Source of the DNA: Letharia columbiana
Lineage: Eukaryota > Ascomycota > Lecanoromycetes > Lecanorales > Parmeliaceae
NCBI RefSeq assembly: GCF_014066305.1
Contig: NW_023501050.1
Span: 496,001-560,000, forward strand
Length of the DNA: 64,000 bases
Reading direction: 5' to 3'
Of the stretch, positions 9,562 through 21,799 are shown in pieces; position 1 is the stretch's first letter, and each line of letters opens with the position of its first letter. Position numbers and translations under genes: made by a program. The notes beneath the pieces are model-generated. The model worked only from the letters and a program-made list of their open reading frames with translations. It did not search any database and had not been told where the DNA came from.

Positions 9562-11814
9562 GCTCCTAACATCATCCGGCACGCTGGGACTTTGCCCAGA
9601 GGGAAGGGGGTAGGGTCGGGGTGAAGGTAGTCTGCGACAGCGTCAGCGAGGTCACTGACCCAAGTGAGTGTGAGGAAGGAATAGGAAATGTTAGGAGGTA
9701 AAGGAAGGGAGACTTAGCGAAGTGAAGAGAGGGTGCTTGGGGGGCCTCAACCGGTGAGTCCCCAGTCCTGTGGAAGGTGATGTTGAAAGAAGAAGAAATA
9801 TTGGGAGAAAACCCAGATACTTATACCTGAGGGGCCTCCGTTAGCGCAATCACCAGATCACCCAGATCAACTCTCTGGGCATTGCCAAGGACCAAAATCC
9901 CAAAAGCCTGCCGAAATGCTGTCTCGATTTATTGCATCACGACCACAGCATCGAAAAATTCCATCAGAACGGGGAAAGATGGAGCAAAAATCGTCTGATT
10001 TTTGGACCAAGTTTCAGAGGCTGAAAGGGTGGATTGCTTTCGCTGAAACAAATGCTTCAAACGTTCTAGGTGGCAACTCTAGGAAAAAAACAGGTAAGCG
10101 AACGCTTTTCGTCCTTTCTCTTCTTCAATTTATTGCACCATCGCCAGATTTTTGTTTGGACTCCAGAAAACGGGAGGAGAGAGAGCAAGAATAGTCCCAA
10201 GTTTTGGCCGAAGCATCCGATCAGAGAAGGTGCGGTGCTCTTGCTGTAAATTATATTGCAATATTCTCCCTATTCTTGGCCATGATTTAAAGGCTTAGCG
10301 AGCTTGTTAGGTGACTTATTCTTTTCCTGCGGGGCACACTAGTGATATCTCACCTACGAACTGGAGAGCAGCCGAATCAGGTAGGCAATGTGTGTGGATA
10401 TTGAGGCCTGCACGCAGAGGGACGACGCGCAGGAGCGAAGGCAGCTTCTACGTATCTGCAGGTTTCCAGGGGAGGGAAACAGTCGGAGGGTGATACCGAT
10501 GCCTCGATGATGATCTCGAAATAATCTCCCTAGACGCTGAAGTTGCAGGAACGTGTTCGTGGAAAGAGCTTAGGAAGTGGCGAGGCATACTGGCAGCGGA
10601 CCTGCGACCGTGACACCGAACCCTGACCTCCCCTGCGCTCCTCAGACTCTTGCTTCCATTTACAAAGATGGGATACTGGTAAATGGAAGCACTACAATCA
10701 TGGACGAACGGGGATGCAACCAATTTGGTGGAATTCTGTATCTCTGCTACAACGGGTTGGTGAAGAAGAACGAGCGAGCACTGTTCCCCTACATAGCTAC
10801 ACAAAAGTCAATAGAAGGTAGTCTACTCAAGCTTTCTGCTCCCATCGGCTCAACGTAAATGGCAAGATACGGCGACGCCGTTGACAATGTGCTCAGCGGC
10901 TTTGACAGAAAGCTTGTAGGATGGTGTGGCGAAAAAAGGGGCAGTGGTGTCTACTACATATGGTCTGTTTGCCAGATGTGTAGGTAGCACGAAGAGCAGT
11001 TCTTGTCTAAAGCATTGTTGATACACAGCTATCAGTGATCGTAATACACGGCACCATCTGCATCGATGCGGCAGGCGCGATGCGTGAAGGAATCCGCCAG
11101 GCTCTCCACCAAGATCCTTCGCTCACGATTCCTCAATGTCTTTGACCTTTCGAAGTTCGATCACTGACTGTGCTCTCCAAGACTACCTACCAATCAGCAA
11201 CGCTCCCAGCAAGAACGCCTGAGCGCGCAGCGACTCATATGCAAGGGCTGGTCCTCTCGTTTTCACGGGCTCGACGGGGCACCAGAAGAGAGTTCCAAGA
11301 AGGAAGGGTATGTGTCACCTGTACGCTACGCCTTTCTTGAGCGCTAAAGATGTATAAGGGCTGCCTGCTTAGGGGCATGTTCCCGTCTCCTGCCCAAAAT
11401 TTCGCTCAAGAGGTACAAAAACAATGGACGAAAAGCTGGGCAATTTTGAGCGTAACACATACCCGGAGGCCTTCTCCCATAAGCTCGACGCGGTTGACGG
11501 ATGCCGAGTCTGCAAATATCAGTTTAAGCGGAGAAGGACCCCCTGTTGGCTCTGATGGTGGCCCTGGGTACAGAATGCGATAGTATGATGAGAGGCTTGG
11601 GGCCAGTGACAGAGGGGACACCAGGGGTATCTGGCCGTTTGAAATTGCGTTCGAAATTGCGACATTGCTGAACGCTGAAGCTGCTGAGCCAGTCCAAACT
11701 CGGGTACGAGGCCCTTCGTTTCATAAATCCGCTGCTCAATACATACATACATACATGCATGCATGCATGCATGGGTCAAAGAGACGGGATACAACGCCTT
11801 CAGAAGCCTGCATA
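9562..11814. other. Intergenic 2.2 kb; no supported gene
   Basis: Only short frames (for example 9916-10194 +). It holds a perfect 13-bp inverted repeat (TGCTTCCATTTAC at 10651-10663 and its complement at 10679-10691) and an ACAT/GCAT tetranucleotide run at 11739-11773. Confidence 0.5.
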
Positions 11815-14060
11815 TCACGGCTGGTCACCAAAGACATACTTCCTGCAAGCGGCTCTCAGCACCCCAACCTGCTGCTGTGTCCTCACAAACACCTCCCTAT
11901 ACTGTTCCAATGTCTCCTGAACAAAGTCATGCCGACTCTTCGTCCCAGCGCAAATTTCTTTCATCTTGATCTCCATCTCCTTACGCAGGAACGGCTTGCC
12001 CAGACTCGTCTCCAATCCTATACCATCATACCCTTCGATCAGAGCAACACCAAGAGTAGTTGGGATGAACTGCTGCACAGAGCCTCCACCTCCTCCGTTG
12101 CCTGCGTTACTACCACCTTGAGCGCCCCCTCTACCACCTCGGCCACCGCGACCTCCTCTGCCGTTAGTGCTGTTGGCTTGGGCAGTGCCGCCTGCTCGGG
12201 CTTGGGTCATGACATACTCTCGATCCTTGATTTTCGCGATATGCTCGGCCATTGTTGCATCAGTGCCTATACCATTGGCGTCCATTAGGCTGATAAGCTC
12301 AGGCTCGGTCAAATACCCTGGTGCAGTGGTCTCGCCTTCTGTTATGTTTGCTTCTGTTGGCTCGAAGGTCTCGTGCATGTTGAACCTGGGTAAAGGCTGG
12401 CTGCTTGTCCACTTCTCATATGGATAGACGTCCAAGTAGTTGCGCTCCAACACGATCAACCCATTGGTGAAGAACGTCTCATCACCATACTCGATCTCGA
12501 CAATTGTCGACTCCCCTTTCGCATCTTCCGAGCAGCAAGCGAGGAACCTTCGGACCACAAATTCGTACACTCGGCGATCGTCACCCGAGAGAGCAGCAAG
12601 GGAAACATAGTTAACTGGATGGATAGGCGGATGGGCCTGGTCATTGTTACGGCCGCTGCGTGGCCACTTGAAACCTCCAGCCAGGAGTCCTTGCGCGTAG
12701 GGGCCCCATGCATTGTCCTGGACTTGCTTCTCAATAAGAATCCTTAGATCAATGCCTTTGTCGAATGAATCGGTTTCGGTACGTGGGTAACTGATCCAGC
12801 CTTTGTTATACAGGTCCTCGGCGATCTATCGAAGATATCAGTGAAATCGTAGAGCGCGGAGGACGGAGAAGAGTACCTTCATCACCCTCTGACTGTCCAT
12901 ACGAAGGTACATGCTTCCAAGTTTCTGCAGCTCCACCGTCGTCAGTGGCAAAGGTCTCCATTTACTGGTTGGCTTCTTCTGTAATTTAGTGACCTTTGCC
13001 ATTCGTGCTGTGAGACACCTTTCGAAAAGGATCACAACAGATACCCGGTCGAATAAACGATGTCGTCGCCATGAAAATGTCACTTCCATATCGTCACGAA
13101 GATGCATGACTTTGATGCTCCAGAATTTTTCGGGCACGAAATTTTTGACTCTGAAATACCTGTCTACGACGAAGCCCAGTGTAGGAAATTGGCAGGATCC
13201 TACCCGATGTTAGAGATGATTTTCCACGAAATAGGATCAGGCCTGAAGGCGCACCATAGCTGATGACTCTTTCACTGAGATCTCCACCCATCACCTGCAA
13301 AGTCAGCGTGTTAAACCGCGTAAAAGCGTACCCGATGCGTAGATCCAACTCTATTCGTGCTGCGACGGCATTGACTTGTCGCTCGTCCAGGTTGATCGCA
13401 TTTTGAGCAGCTCTAACCACATGTCTACAACGTTGAGGATCAAATTAGCCAAAAGAGACCGACTCGATAGTGATTACGCATATTTTGACATACGCTCTCT
13501 CGGTGTTATTGAACTGCGCTCTTTTTACTTCAAGCGACCTGTTGCCCTGAAAAGCCGCTCGTCGCACCTCTGAACCGATGTGCTCGCCCTCTCGATCGCA
13601 GTCAGTCCAAACGAAAAGAGCTCTAGAGTATCGGGCTTGTTGCGCGATATTATCTGCAATAGCTTTCTTGTCCTAAACTCGTTTGAGATTGTGATGTCAG
13701 GCAGACCAGCGGAAACCATACCTGGTTTACCACATCCTCAACAGGAGCGTCGAACAAAGACCACGGGGGCGGCGAATGCCATTGATTGTACTGAGCTGGG
13801 AATTTGAGCTCAGTGAGATGCCCGAGGACGCTTGTCATTGTCACGGAGCAGTTGCCCCATGGTGGACCAAAGTTGAAATCGAAGTCGTAATTCTTTACGT
13901 ATGGATTGCCGGTAATGCTTCGCTTCAAATTTGTGAGCTACAAACCACTACAAACAATAAAAAATCCACCTACCGTGGTCACTTGTCCTCCGCTCAGATG
14001 CTGAGCTACAGATTTGGCAATGGCTGGCTTCTCAGCAACGCAGAGGATCTTGCGTGCCAT
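11815..14060 (-). CDS. TOP3: DNA topoisomerase III (type IA)
   Basis: Type IA topoisomerase that acts in the nucleus with a RecQ helicase and Rmi1 to dissolve recombination intermediates. Six exons: 14060-13974, 13937-13722, 13672-13494, 13424-13255, 13199-12877, 12825-11815; all junctions keep frame, giving about 660 residues, normal for the yeast-type enzyme. The N-terminus MARKILCVAEKPAIAKSVA opens the Toprim domain; its acidic motif DCDREGEHIG lies near residue 124. SYGSCQFPTLGFVVDRYF is the conserved hinge-proximal block. The catalytic Tyr is in GWISYPRTET near residue 338. LMDANGIGTDATMAEHI is the conserved C-lobe motif. A Gly/Arg-rich RGG tract (about residues 548-578) sits between this and the final core segment; it may bind nucleic acid. 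No C-terminal zinc fingers, unlike animal TOP3A. It shares a divergent promoter with the DUF1295 gene. Confidence 0.95.
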
Positions 14061-14350
14061 GCCGTCTTCTCATTCGAACTCTTGCATAACACATAGACTG
14101 AGTCACTCCCATGTTTCGAATTTTGTTCCTCGCTTCTTGAAGCAATACAGATTGGGGGATACGAGTACGTGGAAGGAACGATTGAGCTTTCCTTGAAGCG
14201 CACAGAATGACGCCTTCGGCTCGTGCCGAAAGAAATGGACCCTGCAGCAAGGATCGACAAAGAGTTTGTGACTTTTGATGACGGCAACATTTGACTTCCT
14301 GTCGTTGTTTACTCTATATACCTTTCGCATTCTGTCGTCAACGCAGCGCC
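14061..14350. promoter_or_regulatory. Divergent promoter region TOP3 / DUF1295 gene
   Basis: The 290 bp between the two start codons must hold both promoters. I see no clear TATA box or repeated operator. Confidence 0.6.
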
Positions 14351-15549
14351 ATGGCTTTACCGGTGATCAGATCCATTGCTGAATGTACTGACTACAGCAA
14401 GACGGTCCTGCCTTATATTGCCCAGCTGTACGACCTACCGCAGCAAATATTCGAGAACATCACAAATCTTCAAGCTCTCAAAGTCCTCTATGTCTCCACC
14501 AACCCGTTAATATCCGCCTTCGCCTTCTCATTATTCCTCTTTCCCATATTCCTGGTCGTCTCGGAAATCAACAGGAACTACTCGCAAGTTGATCGGTGTT
14601 GGAGCGTCTTACCTACACTATATAATGCCCACTTCACAGCCTATGCACATGCTACAGGCTTGTCAACTCGACGGCTGGATATGCTGCTGCTTTTTAGTAC
14701 CTTCTGGAGCGTGAGTCTCCACCTGCAATCGTAACAGGCTTTTACTGACTGGATTAGGCGCGATTGACATACAATTACTGGCGCAAAGGAGGCTACAGCA
14801 TTGGCTCCGAAGATTATCGATGGGATGTCCTGAAGGAATATATCAGCCCGCCGTTGTTCTTCATCTTCAACGTCGTCTTCATCTCCTTGGCTCAAAGTGT
14901 GAGGAAAATTTGTACATTTCTTCAGGAACCTCGCTGAACGACAGCACAGATCCTCCTTTTCCTTGTGGCGACACCAACCTACGTCCTTTTACTCTCGACG
15001 AAAAGCACACCTGCTTGGACAACTGCAGATGTGGTGTTCTCGAGAGCATGGGGATTCCTCGTATTTTTGGCATTCTACGCCGATGGGCAGCAATGGAGTG
15101 AGTCATGCTACCTCTCAGTCGGTTTCTGGACCATCACATCACTAACGGCAAGGATTTTAGCCTACCATTCGGCGAAGAAGGAGTACCAAGAGACAGCCAA
15201 AGTCCCCAAATGCTTCGACCAAGAAACCCTTGACCGCGGCTTCAATACCACCGGATTGTGGGCATATAGCCGTCACCCCAACTTCGCAGCAGAGCAGTCT
15301 GTCTGGGTTCTGCTCTACGGATGGTCTTGCTGGGTCACGCAGACATACTACAACTGGTCAATTATTGGAGCAGTGGCATACCTAATTCTGTTTCAGGCAT
15401 CGACGTGGTTCACGGAGCTCATATCGGCGAGGAAGTACCCAGAGTACAAGGAGTATCAAAAGAGGGTTGGGAAATTCCTACCGAAGCTGCCCGGAGGTCC
15501 GCCGGGAAATTTCAGCGATCAGCGGGTCTCGAAGCAAGTCGTGAAATGA
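14351..15549 (+). CDS. DUF1295 / steroid 5-alpha-reductase-like membrane protein
   Basis: Exons 14351-14710, 14758-14898 and 14950-15549 give 366 residues. It has several membrane helices (for example LISAFAFSLFLFPIFLVVS, SPPLFFIFNVVFISLA, ILLFLVATPTYVLLL, WGFLVFLAFYADGQQW). The C-terminal part carries the DUF1295 signature RGFNTTGLWAYSRHPNFAAEQ and ends in a SARKYPEYKEYQKRVGKFLP tail typical of the family. Relatives reduce lipid or sterol double bonds using NADPH; the substrate here is unknown. The start at MALPVIRS is preferred over an upstream in-frame ATG at 14291, which would read into the divergent promoter. Confidence 0.88.
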
Positions 15550-16120
15550 TGAAGAGAAAACGAATGGAGAATCCGAACAATGGACCAATTGACCTGGAGA
15601 TTTTGCGACATAGGGATGACCAATTCATTGAAAGCATTGAACGAGGATAGCGAAGCATCACGAATACCACTCTATGGCAAAAATGGGACTAATTTGGCTT
15701 GAAATTTTGGTCCAAAGATTAGTCTGCAAGGCAGCATTGATTCGTTGTTGCGCCTGTCTATATACTACAAACTCATTATGTAGCATTACTCCCACATTCC
15801 CTGCCGTTGCAGATGAAAGAGGTATCTTGGCGTGAACGAATAACCGAGGTCACAGAACGCACTAACGCGATTGTATAAGCAGAACCCCGAACTAACTCGA
15901 AGGGGTTAAGCGATCTTGGCATGTCCGAGGATTGAGGCAAAAGGCTCGTCACTGAGTATGGAAAGCCCCATCACTGTGGACCCGCCACCTGATCTTCGAA
16001 TCAGTCTTTACTTCATTCACATTGCTAGAAGGACCAGGAACAACCCTCAATTGCCGTAGTAGGCTCTACTCTGACGGTCTACAAGCATACAGCTCCTTCC
16101 CTGCTCTCTTCCATCCTATC
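15550..16120. other. Intergenic, contains promoter of the m-AAA protease
   Basis: About 570 bp with no gene. An in-frame ATG at 16022 could extend the next protein by 33 residues, but these do not look like part of a presequence. Confidence 0.5.
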
Positions 16121-18912
16121 ATGACCACGCTCTTCCGGCGATCGAGCAGCCTCGCCAGATTAGCGACGACGCATATCGACACGAATGTCTGCCCACTGTC
16201 CCGCTCTCTCCGCAGATCCATCGCACGAACAGCGTACCACCCGGCGTCGACGATACGCACATACTCCACTGTCAAGCCTGGGGATCCGAAAGACGGCAAA
16301 AATCTGAACGCCAATACAGGTGGAAAGCAGGTGACGAGAGATGGGAGCAGGCCAGGAAAGCCCGCACGGGGCTTCGAGAGCCTCTACAGCGATGCAGGTC
16401 CTTTGTCTCATCGAGGCGCCTCAGATGCCAAACAACAGACAGACTCTCCTCAAATGTCTATGCTCACCAAGGAGGAACAAGAGGCGTTGGACAGCCTGCT
16501 GAGTACAATCAGGAAGGGGCTGCCTGCTTCAGACGCGAACGCGGTTGAAAAGTCTTTTGAGGAGTTCAAACGCAAAGGCATACCCTCTGAGGTTCGAGAG
16601 GTCATGGAAAATCTGAAAAATCGGCCTCTGGACATTGCAAGTGCTGCGAAGCTAGTTTCTTGGACTGGAAGATTGGCACGTGAACAAGCTTCAAAACGCA
16701 TTGCAGAGGAGAGTAAAGGCTTCGTCGGCCCAAAGTCAGGAGAGGAAAAGCAGGGAAAGAAGGAAAAGTCCAAGGGAGATGATAAGAAGAAGCCTGGGGA
16801 GATGAATTTCAAAGAATTCACAGCGAAACTGGACACAGGAACATTCTTGGCCACTGCTTTCGTAGCCTACCTGCTATACCGTACCGTCATGCCAAGCGAG
16901 AACTCGAAGGATATAACGTTCCAAGAATTCAAGACCACATTCTTCGACAAGGGCCTGGTGGACAAGCTTACAGTGATCAATCGCCACAGAGTCCGCGTTG
17001 ACCTCCACCGGGAGGCTACTGGTAGAATGTACCCCGAAAGCCCAGCACAGCACGGCAATTTCCGTTATTACTTCAGCATTGGATCTGTGGAGGCATTCGA
17101 GAGACAATTGGAGGATGTGCAGAACTCGCTAGGCATCCCCAGCTCGGAGCGCATACCAGTATCCTATGTGAATGAGACAGGTTGGATCAACGTCTTGATG
17201 CCTCTTGCCCCAACGATCTTGTTTGTCCTCTCAATCTACTGGTTTTCGAGGCGTGCTGGTGGGGGCGGGGCTAGTGGTTCAAGTGGGATATTTGGGATCG
17301 GTAAAAGCAAAGCTAAGAAGTTCAACCATGAAACGGAGGTCCAGGTCCGCTTCAAGGACGTAGCTGGTATGGACGAGGCCAAACAAGAGATCATGGAATT
17401 TGTCAGCTTCTTGAAAACGCCGGACCAATACCAAAGGTTAGGAGCTAAGATCCCTCGAGGTGCGCTTCTGTCTGGTCCGCCAGGTACCGGTAAGACACTA
17501 TTGGCGAAGGCTACGGCGGGAGAATCACAAGTACCTTTCTTCAGCATAAGCGGTTCCGAATTCGTGGAGATCTTCGTTGGTGTTGGAGCCTCGCGTGTCA
17601 GGGATCTCTTCCAGAACGCTCGCAAAAACGCGCCTTGCATTATCTTCATTGACGAGATTGACGCCGTGGGTAAAGCGAGAGGCAAGGGTGGATTTTCAGG
17701 AGGCAACGACGAAAGAGAGGGGACATTGAACCAAATTCTGACGGAAATGGACGGCTTCAACACTACCGAACAGGTCGTCGTGCTGGCAGGTACCAACAGA
17801 CCAGACGTTTTGGACCAGGCTCTTCTACGTCCTGGTCGCTTTGACAGACATATCGCCATCGACCGCCCAACTACGGAAGGTCGAAAGCAAGTATTCCTGG
17901 TGCATCTTGGAAAGATAGTGACGAGCGAGGACATGGATCACTTGACTGGCAGGCTAGCAGCACTCACTCCAGGCTTTTCTGGCGCCGACATTGCCAATTG
18001 CGTCAACGAAGCCGCTCTCATCGGTAAGCCTTTTGCCTTTTTCCTTTCACAGGAGATTCCGGGCTAATCCTGGCTTCTTTAGCTGCCCGCACAAGCGCCG
18101 ACAAGGTAACAATGACCCACTTCGAGCAAGCCATCGAGCGCGTCATTGGTGGTCTTGAAAAGAAATCCCTAGTTCTGAATCCTGAGGAGAAACGCACAGT
18201 CGCCTACCACGAGGCCGGCCACGCTATCTGCGGCTGGTTCTTCAAATACGCCGATCCTCTCCTCAAAGTCTCCATCATTCCCCGCGGCCGAGGTACTCTC
18301 GGCTACGCGCAGTATCTCCCCCAGGGAGACGCCTACTTGATGAATGTCAACCAGCTCATGGACCGTATGGCTATGACACTCGCTGGCCGTGTCAGTGAAG
18401 AGTTGCATTTCGACACCGTAACCTCGGGAGCAAGTGACGATTTTAACAAAGTCACACGAATGGCAACGGCTATGGTGACGAAATGGGGTATGTCCTCTAA
18501 GATTGGCTACCTCTTCTACGAGGACGATCAGCAGCAGCAGTTGCATAAGCCTTTCTCCGAAGCCACTGCCCAAAACATCGACAGCGAAGTCCGGCGTATT
18601 ATCGACGATGCGTACAAGCAGTGCCGAGATCTGCTCACCGAGAAAAAGAAGGAAATTGGTCTGGTTGCAGAGGAGTTGCTTAGCAAGGAGGTGATTGGGC
18701 GGGATGATCTGGTAAGAATACTGGGGAAGAGACCGTTTGATGAGAACAAGGAGTTCTCCAAATACTTTGATGGGACTGGAGGCAAGAGCGCGCCGCCGCC
18801 GCCACCGCAAGAGCTGATTGATCCTCCGCCTGTGGGGGGCGGGCCGAATGTACCTACCCCCGGGGTGGCCATTCAGAGGATATGGGACAGGAGGGGAGAT
18901 TTGTCTTCTTGA
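16121..18912 (+). CDS. yta12: Mitochondrial inner-membrane m-AAA protease (Yta12/Afg3 family)
   Basis: FtsH-type zinc metalloprotease that degrades damaged inner-membrane proteins and processes the mitoribosomal protein L32. Exons 16121-18023 and 18083-18912 give 910 residues. The Arg/Ser-rich N-terminus ([18 protein letters not shown]) is a mitochondrial presequence. Transmembrane segments lie near residue 240 ([16 protein letters not shown]) and 360 ([14 protein letters not shown]), with the intermembrane-space domain between them. AAA domain: Walker A GPPGTGKT near residue 451, Walker B IIFIDEID, and second region of homology around [20 protein letters not shown]. The protease HEAGH zinc motif ([12 protein letters not shown]) is near residue 676. 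The Pro-rich C-terminus ([14 protein letters not shown]) is usual in fungal Yta12. Assignment to Yta12 rather than Afg3 rests on the long charged matrix N-domain and is less certain than the family. Confidence 0.93.
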
Positions 18913-19990
18913 ATCATTTCTGCTTTAACTTCCTGATCACAGCTAGGAGTTTGATGGTGTGTTTTGTTCATAGCTGGGAGCACATAGGTAGATCTGGGAA
19001 AATCATCACTCGTCTACTCTACAGTGCTTGTTTTCTAAGGGCTTGGATCTTTGCTCTGTCGTCTATACACCAACCTGATCATGTAGTTCACATTCCAGTA
19101 TTAGCACTGGTAAGAACAGGCCAGAATTCTCTCCCGGCCCAGAAGACTTCCGCAAGCGTGGCCAGATCCTTGACCCAACGAAGCACCACCACGTCCAATC
19201 GGGTACACATTCACATGCTCAACCACCAGCACAACGCTCCCGCACTCATTGCGTCCAGAAACCCCGGTCTTTCACCAGCGGGCCACAGGATGTCCTTCCA
19301 ATCCCATCGTTCCGAGCTCGGTGCTGCTTGCGGTTTGGATCCGATTGCCGGATTTTTGAGCCAGTTGATGGAAGGAAGGCATTGTTGCCACCGATTCCCG
19401 ACGTTTCGGTATCAACCGCAGTTGCAAGGGAGACGTCTCGTTCACCGACCAGAAAGAGCAAGGGAGTTTTGGTCCTTTTGCCGAAAGCTTTCCTCAGAGA
19501 ACCACTTCTTTACGGCAGTCGGGAGCACAGCGTACCCAGGTCTGAAGCGGGCCTTCCCTACCTTTCTAAAACCTTTCGGTGCATCACTCGTTGAATCGCT
19601 GACGATGAGACAGATTGACCGTCGTGAATGAAATCTTTCGTCGCTCCGGTTCGATCACATCCAACAGCCTCCGGGTCTTCCCCGACCGTTCCGAACCCCT
19701 TTTTGACAAAGAGGTATATATCCCCAAAGAATATATATATATGGATGGTATCAATACCGACCGGTTTAACGATGTGCATGAGTACTCCCTGCATTCTCCG
19801 TCTTTCGCGACGCCGACGCGACGCCATTTCCCGAGTACTTTCCGGCTCCCACGCTGCTGCACAGAAACAGGTCGAGTGGCCTTTTCGATAGACCTCGCCT
19901 TTTATGCTGCGTTGCTGCTCGGTTCTTGATAGCATCCTTTTCACCCGCGCGCGGCCAGACCCGTTATATATCATGAGGTGGTCAGTAGAT
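18913..19990. other. Intergenic 1.1 kb, no gene seen
   Basis: Short overlapping frames only. A (TA)-rich stretch lies at 19720-19745. Confidence 0.5.
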
Positions 19991-20551
19991 TCATCGACTG
20001 TATCTTTGGGAAACGTACGACGGAAATTCTTCCCAGAATGCAGCTCCTGCGGGAACATTCAACACTCGCATGGACGCCATCATATCGCTTGAAAAGACGT
20101 CCAGTGGCTGTAATATCCTCTTGGCTGCCTCTGCTCTTTCGGATTGGCCAAGTGCCAGCAATTCCCGGAACACCGGATCCGTGACCTCGAAGACCGGTTC
20201 AATGATCTCCGAGATACCCTCTTCACCGATATACAAGCTTATGAATTCGTCCACCATCACACCGTGATTGCCACATAGTAATTTGACGCATGGAACAAGG
20301 TAGGGTGTTTTTCGCGCCGCGTGGCCAGCTTCGGGCTCCGCATTAGGCGATCCTGCAGCCATTTTGCGCTTTCTGACGGCTTTCTTGCCTGGGAAAGGAA
20401 CGTGCTCATTCGCTCGTTCTTCTAACGCTGAATCTTTCATCTCCCGCTTTTCCGCTGTATTCGGCCAAGCCATCCGTCCAATGTTTTCTCTCTCTTCTTT
20501 CAAGCAGAGCCGAAAGGCTTCGTCAGGTGTGGTATTGTGGCCTTTCTCCAA
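19991..20551 (-). CDS. Hypothetical protein, unrecognised
   Basis: A 186-codon frame beginning MEKGHNTTPDEAFRLCLKEER. The N-terminal half is charged with a basic cluster (PGKKAVRKRKM) that could be a nuclear localisation signal. The C-terminal half is more regular (VDEFISLYIGEEGISEIIEPVFEVTDPVFRELL), suggesting folded helices. No motif I can name. Neighbouring weak frames on the same strand up to 23.3 kb may be exons of the same or adjacent genes. It may also be a remnant. Confidence 0.35.
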   Translation of the reverse strand: MEKGHNTTPDEAFRLCLKEERENIGRMAWPNTAEKREMKDSALEERANEHVPFPGKKAVRKRKMAAGSPNAEPEAGHAARKTPYLVPCVKLLCGNHGVMVDEFISLYIGEEGISEIIEPVFEVTDPVFRELLALGQSERAEAAKRILQPLDVFSSDMMASMRVLNVPAGAAFWEEFPSYVSQRYSR

Positions 20552-21376
20552 GATGTAAGGTTCCTGATTCGCACCCTCTATGTTTATAATGCACGCCCAT
20601 ACTGATGTGGATTATGTCGATTCTGCGAATGTCTCGGCTTTCTCGGCCCGTGCACTTCTTTCTTCCCAGACATCTTGCCATCGTCTGAGCTACCCTGAGA
20701 GCCAGCGCCGTCTCTGCGCTCCGGGCGGAGCCAATGGCGCTCTCAATATCGCTGCGATCGGAGTCACGCCCACGTCAGCTGCCTTTTCGAGCGACGCGAA
20801 CACGGTCATCGTTTCATTCACGGCCATCTGAATCAGCAAGTCTAAGACGGATGATAACGAATCCGAGCCTCAAATCTTCGCGCAGCAGTTGTCATCTCAA
20901 AATATCTCTCACATCGCTCCAGTAGGATCACGGGTCTTCGTGACATGGCTGCTTGATCGTAGGAGGACTCATTTCCTGCTCGGCAACATATCCGTTCAGA
21001 TGATCCTCTAGAGCGGTAGACGATCTCATCTTAATCTAGCTATCCTATTCAAACGTGATGCCCTTCTCAGATAGATGGGGGTGGGCCCGTTGGCTTCAGC
21101 GATGTATCCTCCGACAGTACCTTGGCGACTTCCATCCACAGCGGCATGGAGGACTCACGGATAAGTTGTCAGGCCAAAAGGATCCACAGCGGCCATTGTC
21201 CACGAGACCCCGATCTGGGTACGAGTGCCCGTGGAGTAAGTAAGGAAGGCGACCGGCCAAGCAAATGTTCTCTCGGCGGGTATGGTTCAGCGCTTGCATA
21301 AGCCGGAATTTGTTCCCTCAAGTGACCTCCATGTCGTGTTCGTTGCTGGTCTGGTCGTGGTACCTCGATGTCCAAC
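20552..21376. other. Gap without a supported gene
   Basis: About 800 bp with only short, domain-free frames on either strand. Confidence 0.4.
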
Positions 21377-21799
21377 TTAATCGTCCATTTCCGATCCTCT
21401 CAATCTAAACCTATTATCAGCTTGAGCTCCAACCTCCACCGCTCTGTCGAATACAGGAATGTGCTCGATCGTCTCGAAAACAATTTTCCTCCTTACAAAA
21501 GAGACCGTCGTTATAGTGTCACCCTTGAATGACAATGGCAAGCGGCTTCCACACTCACACTCGTAATAAACCTGAAACTCCGCCTCCGTGCGAGTGAGAT
21601 CGACGCGCCCGGGGCGCATACCCCCGTGCACTTTTTCCATCTCGGTCGACCATTTTTGAAGACAGCGGGAGTGGATGCGTCGGAAGCAGCAAGGCATTAT
21701 CCACACATAGTCGCTACCAGAAATACGCAGGTAGACACCACAAACGCACACCCCCTCGTCCATGTACCTGCTGCCCATACCGGCCATTCCCAGCTGCAA
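21377..21799 (-). CDS. Possible RING-like zinc-binding protein fragment
   Basis: A 140-codon frame with paired Cys/His in a RING-like order: CVCGVYL, then PCCFRRIHSRCLQKW, then CECGSRL. The PCC...H..C spacing resembles the middle of a RING finger (often an E3 ubiquitin ligase), but the ligand spacing is irregular. The frame has an in-frame upstream AG acceptor at about 21804, so it may be an internal exon. A second Cys-rich frame upstream on the same strand (22319-22567, CSFCGVNLPDA...CACERADE) could belong with it. Weak evidence. Confidence 0.35.
   Translation of the reverse strand: MQLGMAGMGSRYMDEGVCVCGVYLRISGSDYVWIMPCCFRRIHSRCLQKWSTEMEKVHGGMRPGRVDLTRTEAEFQVYYECECGSRLPLSFKGDTITTVSFVRRKIVFETIEHIPVFDRAVEVGAQADNRFRLRGSEMDD

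Noticed and set aside
9916..10194. 92-codon frame after the satellite region
   Set aside because: No domain, no splice context, and Lys/Arg-rich composition; could be chance.
11665..12427. Plus-strand frames across the 3' part of TOP3
   Set aside because: They are shadows opposite the topoisomerase exon, which has clear catalytic motifs.
17236..18810. Minus-strand frames opposite the m-AAA protease
   Set aside because: Antisense shadows of a well-supported gene; no domain on that strand.
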